From: Candidatus Latescibacterota bacterium
GTDB lineage: Bacteria > Latescibacterota > MVCY01
NCBI GenBank assembly: GCA_030608245.1
Contig: JAUWEO010000007.1
Coordinates: forward strand, 1 to 20,261
DNA length: 20,261 nt
Direction: 5' to 3'
The stretch's first letter is position 1, and the number at the start of each line of letters is the position of its first letter. Below, piece by piece: positions 16,039 through 20,261 of this stretch. The position numbers and the translations under genes were made by a program. The notes below the pieces were generated by a model. The model saw only the letters and a program-made list of their open reading frames with translations. It ran no database searches and had not been told where the DNA came from.

Positions 16039-16090
16039 AGTCCGCTGAGAGAATCGAGAAGACTCAAAAATCTCAGCGGACTTTGATTTT
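16039..16090 (+). terminator. Long-stem terminator
   Basis: AGTCCGCTGAGA (16039-16050) and TCTCAGCGGACT (16071-16082) form a perfect 12-bp stem with a 20-base loop, followed by TTGATTTT. It is placed to end transcription of the membrane-protein gene before the cassette array. The T-run is interrupted, so a bidirectional or processing role is also possible. Confidence 0.6.
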
Positions 16091-16158
16091 CTGCTTCAGT
16101 ATTTGTCGATTTCAATATTTCATCTGTTTTTGACTAAGATATTGTATTCGTTCCACAA

Positions 16159-16225
16159 TTCCAACAGAAAATTTACATTGCCGTAATATAAAACGGCATT
16201 TAGGCAGTATAATCTGAGGTTAGGC
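16159..16225 (+). other. Left boundary of the cassette array: core site GTTAGGC with a degenerate attC- or attI-like region
   Basis: GTTAGGC at 16219-16225 fits the integron core GTTRRRY and starts the first cassette with TTAGGC, exactly as the next cassette starts. To its left, TTCCAAC (16159-16165) is a poor RYYYAAC match, and TGCCGT/ACGGCA (16178-16198) forms a hairpin. A perfect TATAAT at 16208-16213 lies just before the junction without a clear -35. This could be a decayed attC or an attI remnant with a cassette promoter; the sequence does not decide. Confidence 0.4.
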
Positions 16226-16261
16226 GGCGCTGCGCACTACACACTTGATTGGACTGGAGAT

Positions 16262-16771
16262 ATGGATTGTCACATTAGAGTTGGGGCCAGGGCACTTATT
16301 GTCGAGAATGAATCTGTTTTGCTCGTCGAGTTCAATGACGAGACTGGACTTCACTACAATCTGCCAGGTGGCGGGGTAGATCCAGGCGAGTCGGTCATCG
16401 AGGCTCTCAAGAGAGAAGCGAGGGAAGAAGCATCCATCAACATTGAAGTTGGCCGCTTGGCGTTCGTCATTGAATACGAGCCAACGAGGAATTCGTTCTG
16501 GGCCGGTTCTCAACATACACTGTCCCTGGTGTTTGAGAGCAGGCTGTGCAAAGACTCTAGTCCCCGCATGCCGGATGAACCTGATCCGAATCAAACGGCA
16601 GTTAGGTGGATACCATTGTCCGAACTGGAGAGAGTGGAGCTCCTGCCTCACATCGGGGATAGAATCGTCAAGTATTGCGCGGATGGGAACAGGTATCCCA
16701 TTCTCTTGGAAGAACCGATCAGGCCGGAGAAAGTGAAGCGTTATCTGGGGGGCAAGAGTGGCATTCGGTAG
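16262..16771 (+). CDS. Nudix hydrolase (cassette 1)
   Basis: A 169-residue Nudix protein, expected to hydrolyse a nucleoside diphosphate linked to another group; the substrate cannot be told. The Nudix box spans residues 37-59: G, five residues, Glu43, seven residues, then REAREE (51-56). All acidic metal ligands are kept, but the usual Gly near its end is Ser58. LPGGGVDPGES precedes the box as in MutT/NudG-like enzymes, and VRWIPLSEL is the common C-terminal strand. The start at 16262 is 36 nt after the cassette junction and has only a close GGAG (2 nt) as SD, so expression may depend on a promoter to the left. It ends 23 bp before attC at 16794, the normal cassette arrangement. Confidence 0.9.
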   Translation: MDCHIRVGARALIVENESVLLVEFNDETGLHYNLPGGGVDPGESVIEALKREAREEASINIEVGRLAFVIEYEPTRNSFWAGSQHTLSLVFESRLCKDSSPRMPDEPDPNQTAVRWIPLSELERVELLPHIGDRIVKYCADGNRYPILLEEPIRPEKVKRYLGGKSGIR

Positions 16772-16793
16772 CTGGTTCAGTGTGATCGGCGCC

Positions 16794-16868
16794 GCCTAAC
16801 GAATAAGATTTGCACCTGACTGGCAATTCGCTGGCGCTCATTGCCAGCAGGTGAGCGCATCGTTAGGC
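16794..16868 (+). other. attC recombination site 1
   Basis: Core R'' GCCTAAC (16794-16800) and R' GTTAGGC (16862-16868) fit RYYYAAC and GTTRRRY; with GA/TC they form a 9-bp outer stem. Inside, CACCTG-A-CTGGCAAT (16813-16827) pairs with ATTGCCAGCAGGTG (16840-16853): 14 bp with A16819 left unpaired. On the bottom strand that is a single extrahelical T, the strand-selecting feature of attC. The 12-base loop and the unpaired spacer between the two stems are also typical. The site is 75 bp long. Confidence 0.9.
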
Positions 16869-16903
16869 TGTGCAGCCGGAACCTTAATGACAGATAGGAG
16901 ACC

Positions 16904-17473
16904 ATGGTGTTCGAATCTGAAGACCTGAATTTTTGGACTTGCACGAGTGAGATCCTCGATCGCATGCGGCATGGTGGAGGCGGAGTACTGTGTACTGTTG
17001 TTGACAAGACGGGCAAGCAGAACCTGCTCACGCTGGGCTGGGGTCAGATAGGTCCTTTTTACCATGGCAATCCTATCTTTATCATTGCTGTAGCACCGAT
17101 GCGTTATTCCTGGCGCTTTCTTGAACAAGTACCAGAATTCGTCATTGCGGTGCCGGATGATGCCCTTGGATCAGCAGTAGAGCTTTGTGGCACGAAATCA
17201 GGGCGAGACTTGGACAAGTTCAAAGCTGCCGGTCTGACTCCCGTATCGAGCGTGCACGTTCATGCCCCTTCAATACTTGAGTGCCCCATCAATGTTGAGT
17301 GTCGAATCTACACTAGCATTGCACCTCCACATATGCTCCTGACGCCGGAGCATAGGCAGCGCCCACTCACGGAACAGCATACTATCTACTTTGCTGAGGT
17401 GCTGGGAACTTACCGGTGGCAAATGAATTCAGGAGCTAAGGAGTGTGATCACAAAGGCAACCAAGAGGTCTAA
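16904..17473 (+). CDS. Flavin-reductase-like (FMN-binding split-barrel) protein (cassette 2)
   Basis: The 189-residue product resembles the flavin reductase-like domain family (NADH:FMN oxidoreductase / FMN-binding split barrel). Family-like segments are NLLTLGWGQIGPFYHGNPIF (about 40-59), then SWRFLEQVPEFVIAVP and VELCGTKSGRDLDKFKAAGL in the middle, then ECPINVECRIY near residue 130. These proteins bind FMN and reduce it, or use it as a cofactor; the exact reaction is not predictable. The start is ATG 16904 with AGGAG only 3 nt upstream, so the following GTG (16907) is an alternative. The TAA stop at 17471-17473 lies inside the core site of the next attC, as often happens in cassettes. Confidence 0.78.
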   Translation: MVFESEDLNFWTCTSEILDRMRHGGGGVLCTVVDKTGKQNLLTLGWGQIGPFYHGNPIFIIAVAPMRYSWRFLEQVPEFVIAVPDDALGSAVELCGTKSGRDLDKFKAAGLTPVSSVHVHAPSILECPINVECRIYTSIAPPHMLLTPEHRQRPLTEQHTIYFAEVLGTYRWQMNSGAKECDHKGNQEV

Positions 17474-17560
17474 CACTCGACATTTTCTAAAGAAGTCATT
17501 GGAGCGGACTTCAAGAACTGTCTGATCAGCTTTTGAAGCCGCTCGATTCTATCGTTGGAT
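17468..17560 (+). other. attC recombination site 2
   Basis: R'' GTCTAAC (17468-17474) and R' GTTGGAT (17554-17560) both fit the core consensus and pair with two G-T wobbles. GAGCGG-A-CTTCAA (17502-17514) pairs with TTGAAGCCGCTC (17533-17544): 12 bp with A17508 extrahelical, the same arrangement as in site 1. The loop holds the palindrome CTGATCAG. The length is 93 bp. The inner sequence is unrelated to that of site 1, so conservation is in structure rather than sequence. Confidence 0.85.
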
Positions 17561-17591
17561 AGCCTTTGCATGTATCTTAGGGGAGGGAAAA

Positions 17592-17801
17592 ATGAACCGG
17601 TTGAATTACCACTGTCCAAAGTGCCAAAACACCCAATATGAAACCGATCAATTCAGGGCTGCGGGTGGATTTTGGACGAAAGTATTCAACATCCAGACCA
17701 AGAAATTTACCACTGTCATATGTTCAAGATGTCGGTACACCGAGATTTATCAAGCAGACAGTAGCATGCTCGGGAATATCTTCGACTTCTTTGTAGGGTA
17801 A
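17592..17801 (+). CDS. Small zinc-ribbon protein (cassette 3)
   Basis: A 69-residue protein with two cysteine pairs, CPKC (8-11) and CSRC (44-47), spaced as in a zinc ribbon. The segment KFTTVICSRCRYTEIY resembles the short nucleic-acid-binding zinc-ribbon proteins (zinc_ribbon_13-like) found scattered in bacteria. The ribosome site GGGGAGGG is about 4 nt before the ATG and is the best of the three cassettes. It may bind nucleic acid or a protein partner; no function is established. It begins 38 nt after its cassette junction and ends about 20 bp before the weak third attC. Confidence 0.75.
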   Translation: MNRLNYHCPKCQNTQYETDQFRAAGGFWTKVFNIQTKKFTTVICSRCRYTEIYQADSSMLGNIFDFFVG

Positions 17802-17821
17802 TAGGCCACCTGCCATTGGCC

Positions 17822-17898
17822 AGCTAACAAGTCCCGCAGCCAACCGACGGCCGCAAATTAAGCTTGGCTTTACTTTAGAGATCAACCTTTGGTTGGAT
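17822..17898 (+). other. Candidate attC site 3 (degenerate)
   Basis: GTTGGAT at 17892-17898 is a good right core, identical to that of site 2. The left core AGCTAAC (17822-17828) deviates at its second position. AGCCAA (17838-17843) pairs with TTGGCT (17864-17869), and AAGT/ACTT may extend it, but the stem is much weaker than in sites 1 and 2. A competing hairpin, AACC-TTT-GGTT, covers the right core. It is probably the decayed end of the array. Confidence 0.45.
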
Positions 17899-17963
17899 TT
17901 GGTTGTGCATAAATCTCGCCCGGCGGCCCAGCTCCCTACCGTTATCATTCACCCCGAAATTGT

Positions 17964-19232
17964 CTATGTCTTCTGCTTTTTCTTCTCCGCCGCTGGGAAA
18001 AGGACATTGTTCAGAATCAACCGATACCCCGGGGAGTGTTTGTGGAAGGTGAGATCCGTAGGCGGGTCACCCACCAGATGCGTATAATCCTCAGGGTCAT
18101 GCCCCCCTAAGAAAGTGAAAGTCCCCTTGCCCAGATTCCCGTGAATGTATTTCACCTCGTCTGTCCCCCTCACTTCTGCCAAAATAGTGACAGACTTTTT
18201 TATCAGATTATGCCTGAACCCGGTAGTTTGACCAAGGAAACCTCTGATCACCCTGAGGTGATCCTGGGTCAACATTGTGGCCACGGGATCATATTTGGCG
18301 GAGAATTCAAAAAGGGCAAAGGCATCACCCTCTGGTCCTCTGAGACCCCTCAAATCCTGGGGGGTGGTGTCGATATCAGAGAAGCTGTAAATCAGAGGAT
18401 TGAGCTCTAAACGAAAGTCCTGGAAGGCAAATGCCTTGGAGAAATCGAGTCTTGCCTGGCAGTCGGGATCGGGGGGATCACCGTCAAAGACAGCCGGGAC
18501 AATATCTGTCGCCTCTGCCGCCAGGGCAATATCCAGAGTCTCGGTGGCAGAACACATAGCAAATAGAAACCCCCCTGCCAGCACATACTCTTTGATCTTT
18601 CTGGCAACGGCCTTTTTCTCCTCTGATACCTTCAGAAACCCCAGGCTTCGGGCCATCTGTTCACATTGTCTCACCTGTTGTTTGTACCAGGGCTGGTTGC
18701 GGTAGCTGGCGTAGAACTTCCCGTACTGTCCGGTGAAATCCTCGTGATGCAAATGCAACCAGTCGTAATCCTGAAGTCTGCCTTCCAGCACTTCGCGGTC
18801 CCACAGTGTTTCGTAAGGGATCTGGGCATAGTCGAGGGCTAACCGAACGGCATCGTCCCAGGGATCTCTGGTGGGGGGCATATATACAACGATCCGGGGA
18901 GCTTTCTCCAGGAGAACAACCTCCATATTGCTCTGTTCTATCTGGGCATAGACTTGTGAGCTCTGCGTTTCGTCAACAACAGCAAAGGAGACTCCCTGAA
19001 TGCGAGCCTCCTGGGCTACAGGCTCCGAATATTGTAACATAAAAGAGCCGCTCCGGTAGTTCAGCAGCCACTCTACACTGATTCCCCGCGTCAGTGCCCA
19101 ATAGACAAGTCCATAAGCCCTCAGGTGGTCTGTCTGACCAGAGTCCATATAGATCACCATCCTTTGGGCTTCGACGCGCAGGGGGAAAAGGGGGGCCAGA
19201 ACCAGGAATAGAAAAAGAAGGAGTTTCCTCAT
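17964..19232 (-). CDS. Secreted AsnB-like family protein of unknown function
   Basis: The 422-residue product begins with a signal peptide (MRKLLLFLFLVLAPLFPLRVEA). I recognise the family from FCB-group genomes, where it is usually called 'asparagine synthetase B': QTDHLRAYGLVYWAL, VEWLLNYRSGSF, DWLHLHHEDFTGQYGKFYAS, GGFLFAMCSATETLDIALAA, GGHDPEDYTHLVGDPP and the end NVLFPAAEKKKQKT. The name is doubtful: there is no N-terminal Cys2 amidotransferase and no ATP-pyrophosphatase SGG motif. The GGFLFAMCSAT strand-turn-helix recalls a class I amidotransferase-like fold, which is only an inference. The ATG at 19232 has GAGGA 4 nt upstream. It follows recO by 27 bp, so they form an operon. It converges on the cassette array. 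Confidence 0.8.
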   Translation of the reverse strand: MRKLLLFLFLVLAPLFPLRVEAQRMVIYMDSGQTDHLRAYGLVYWALTRGISVEWLLNYRSGSFMLQYSEPVAQEARIQGVSFAVVDETQSSQVYAQIEQSNMEVVLLEKAPRIVVYMPPTRDPWDDAVRLALDYAQIPYETLWDREVLEGRLQDYDWLHLHHEDFTGQYGKFYASYRNQPWYKQQVRQCEQMARSLGFLKVSEEKKAVARKIKEYVLAGGFLFAMCSATETLDIALAAEATDIVPAVFDGDPPDPDCQARLDFSKAFAFQDFRLELNPLIYSFSDIDTTPQDLRGLRGPEGDAFALFEFSAKYDPVATMLTQDHLRVIRGFLGQTTGFRHNLIKKSVTILAEVRGTDEVKYIHGNLGKGTFTFLGGHDPEDYTHLVGDPPTDLTFHKHSPGYRLILNNVLFPAAEKKKQKT

Positions 19233-19259
19233 CTTTTCCTCAACGAGAAAAGGTTGAGC

Positions 19260-20036
19260 TCAAGTGCCGGCATTTCGGCTGATCTGGCGCAGCACCTGCA
19301 GGGATTTCAACTTCCGGTACTCTTCGGTGTGATATCTCCAGAAGGCTTCTAATATAGCTTTAATCTCTCTTTCCAAAGATGGGCTGATCTGTATCTTTCC
19401 CACCTTTTCTATCTCTATGCTTTGGAGCATTCTCAGAAGTTTGACTGTATCTGGGTGCACTTGCCTTCGCGCGGCATCCTTTTGTTCGCACTTCTCACAG
19501 AGTACGCCACCCTGAGCCAAGCTGAAACTGACTGGCAAGCTCTTAGGAGAACCCCCGCAACAGACACACTCACATAGCTGGGGACGGTAACCTGCTACAG
19601 CGAACATCCTCAGCTCGAAATGCCAGAGCAGCTTCTTAAAATCCTCTAAGGGCGAATCTTCCATCTTGTTCAGTGTTTGGTGCAGGGCATAATAGGCAGA
19701 TGAACCAGTCTGGCCATCGGGGGTGAGATATTCTGTCAATTCACACAGAGCACTGGCGTAGGCAAGTTTTTCCAGTTCTTGCTTCAGATCGGGAAAATAG
19801 TTGATGCTGGACGCTTCTTTTAGAACATCCAGCCCTCCGGACTTCCGGGGATAGAAAAGAATTTGACTTTGCGTAATAGGGTTCAAGCAGTTGTCGAATC
19901 TACTGTTAGGCCTTCTGGCCCCTTTAGCCACAGCCCTAAGCTTACCGAAATCCCGGGAACAGAGGGTGACAATATTGCTGGTCTCGCTCCACTTATAACT
20001 TCTCAGCACAATCGCTTCTGTTTTCAGAATAGGCAT
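19260..20036 (-). CDS. recO: DNA repair protein RecO
   Basis: RecO helps RecF/RecR load RecA onto SSB-coated DNA in gap repair. The 258 residues match the family. The N-terminal OB fold begins with ILKTEAIVLRSYKWSETSNIVTL and FGKLRAVAKGARRP. The helical domain follows with LAYASALCELTEYL. The zinc finger is complete: Cys157/Cys160 and Cys180/Cys183 (CVCCG ... GGVLCEKC). The start at 20036 lacks a good SD. It is upstream of and close to the AsnB-like gene. Upstream of recO is an unusual phased repeat rather than a plain promoter region. Confidence 0.95.
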   Translation of the reverse strand: MPILKTEAIVLRSYKWSETSNIVTLCSRDFGKLRAVAKGARRPNSRFDNCLNPITQSQILFYPRKSGGLDVLKEASSINYFPDLKQELEKLAYASALCELTEYLTPDGQTGSSAYYALHQTLNKMEDSPLEDFKKLLWHFELRMFAVAGYRPQLCECVCCGGSPKSLPVSFSLAQGGVLCEKCEQKDAARRQVHPDTVKLLRMLQSIEIEKVGKIQISPSLEREIKAILEAFWRYHTEEYRKLKSLQVLRQISRNAGT

Positions 20037-20137
20037 TTTGAAGCTCGTTGATGGATAACGCCGGATGTGAGCAGGTGGCGTTCTATGGCGGATTCAAAGG
20101 CTGCTTCAGTGTGGGTCTTGCTCACGGCTCCACTTCC

Positions 20138-20252
20138 GTCGCGAGTCCCGTCGTGAGTTTGTCGTAGGTTTTGTCACACCATTTCGTCATAGCTTGTCAC
20201 AGCAAATGTCGCAAATATGTCGCAAACAGTGTCGTGAACATGTCGCAAACAT
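20138..20252. repeat. Helically spaced array of ten GTC(G/A) motifs upstream of recO
   Basis: GTC occurs at 20138, 20150, 20161, 20173, 20186, 20196, 20208, 20219, 20231 and 20242: spacings of 10-13 bp, mean about 11.6. Most copies extend to GTCGCAAA, GTCGTGA or GTCACA, with two units making about 23 bp. The best copies are at the right (ATGTCGCAAA), and the array may continue beyond the window. A hairpin, AACGCC/GGCGTT (about 20057-20082), lies between it and recO. There is no convincing ORF on either strand. It looks like a multi-site protein-binding array or a transposon end. Confidence 0.6.
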
Positions 20253-20261
20253 CAGCTCGCC

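Larger units (their letters stand above)
16220..17892 (+). mobile_element. Integron gene-cassette array without integrase (three cassettes)
   Basis: Three units, 16220-16862, 16863-17554 and 17555-17892, each begin with TTRRRY after a G, carry one plus-strand ORF, and end in an attC-like site. The cassette lengths (643, 692 and 338 bp) and the ORF-then-attC layout are those of integron cassettes. The first two attC sites have both consensus cores, a long imperfect stem and one extrahelical base. No integron integrase is encoded in the window, so as seen this is an attC cluster lacking an integrase. It lies between the membrane-protein terminator and the convergent AsnB-like gene. Confidence 0.8.

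Noticed and set aside
16018..16044. An AAGGAGG followed by ATG in the gap before the cassette array
   Set aside because: The ATG overlaps the SD, and the frame stops after seven codons.
16838..17128. A minus-strand frame spanning attC 1 and the start of the flavin-reductase-like gene
   Set aside because: It is antisense to the cassette gene and the attC stem, with no ribosome site.
20055..20090. A possible further attC site upstream of recO (GATAACGCC ... GGCGTTC)
   Set aside because: The cores do not fit RYYYAAC/GTTRRRY, and the 6-bp hairpin is too short and lacks inner stems.
20071..20261. A plus-strand frame open to the right edge through the GTC array
   Set aside because: It has no start codon with a ribosome site, and its sequence only reflects the roughly 11.6-bp repeat, which does not keep codon phase.

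Overview
The window looks like chromosome of an uncultured bacterium, probably from or near the FCB superphylum (candidate-phylum relatives of Bacteroidetes). This rests on two things: a secreted beta-propeller protein with a FlgD/Por-type C-terminal tail, and a secreted protein of the family often labelled 'asparagine synthetase B' in those lineages. The lineage is an inference. Promoters are close to sigma-70 consensus and most genes have strong AGGAGG-type Shine-Dalgarno (SD) sequences.

Left third (1-7300, minus strand): a branched-chain amino-acid operon read ilvD > ilvB > ilvN > ilvC > leuA > leuC (leuC runs off the left edge). It covers acetolactate synthase, ketol-acid reductoisomerase, dihydroxyacid dehydratase and the first leucine-specific steps. 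A TTGACA-N17-TATATT promoter at 7270-7298 precedes a leader of about 270 nt. The leader holds a 46-codon ORF ending in a Leu/Val-rich run and a long-range inverted repeat, which suggests leucine-sensing attenuation. The ilvC cofactor loop is acidic, suggesting NADH preference.

Middle (7300-9400): a debris zone and an NAD/biotin pair. The 3' remnant of a sorting-tail protein gene (7399-7509) and its terminator lie next to the ilv promoter. On the plus strand come a promoter, a 97-bp multi-hairpin element, nadC and an overlapping birA. The birA 3' end runs into a second palindromic element and lacks a recognisable C-terminal domain.

9400-15925 (plus strand): a secreted two-component-regulator-type propeller protein, pyruvate phosphate dikinase (ppdK) with its own promoter, and a six-helix membrane protein with a Glu/Lys-only-like cytoplasmic tail.

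15926-17900: after a terminator comes the most striking region, a short array of integron gene cassettes without an integrase in view. Three co-oriented cassettes carry a Nudix hydrolase, a flavin-reductase-like protein and a small zinc ribbon. Two attC sites fold convincingly, with consensus core sites and one extrahelical base each; the third site and the left boundary are weaker.

Right end (17964-20261, minus strand): recO followed closely by the secreted AsnB-like gene. Upstream of recO, at the window edge, is an array of ten GTC motifs spaced 10-13 bp apart that no gene explains.
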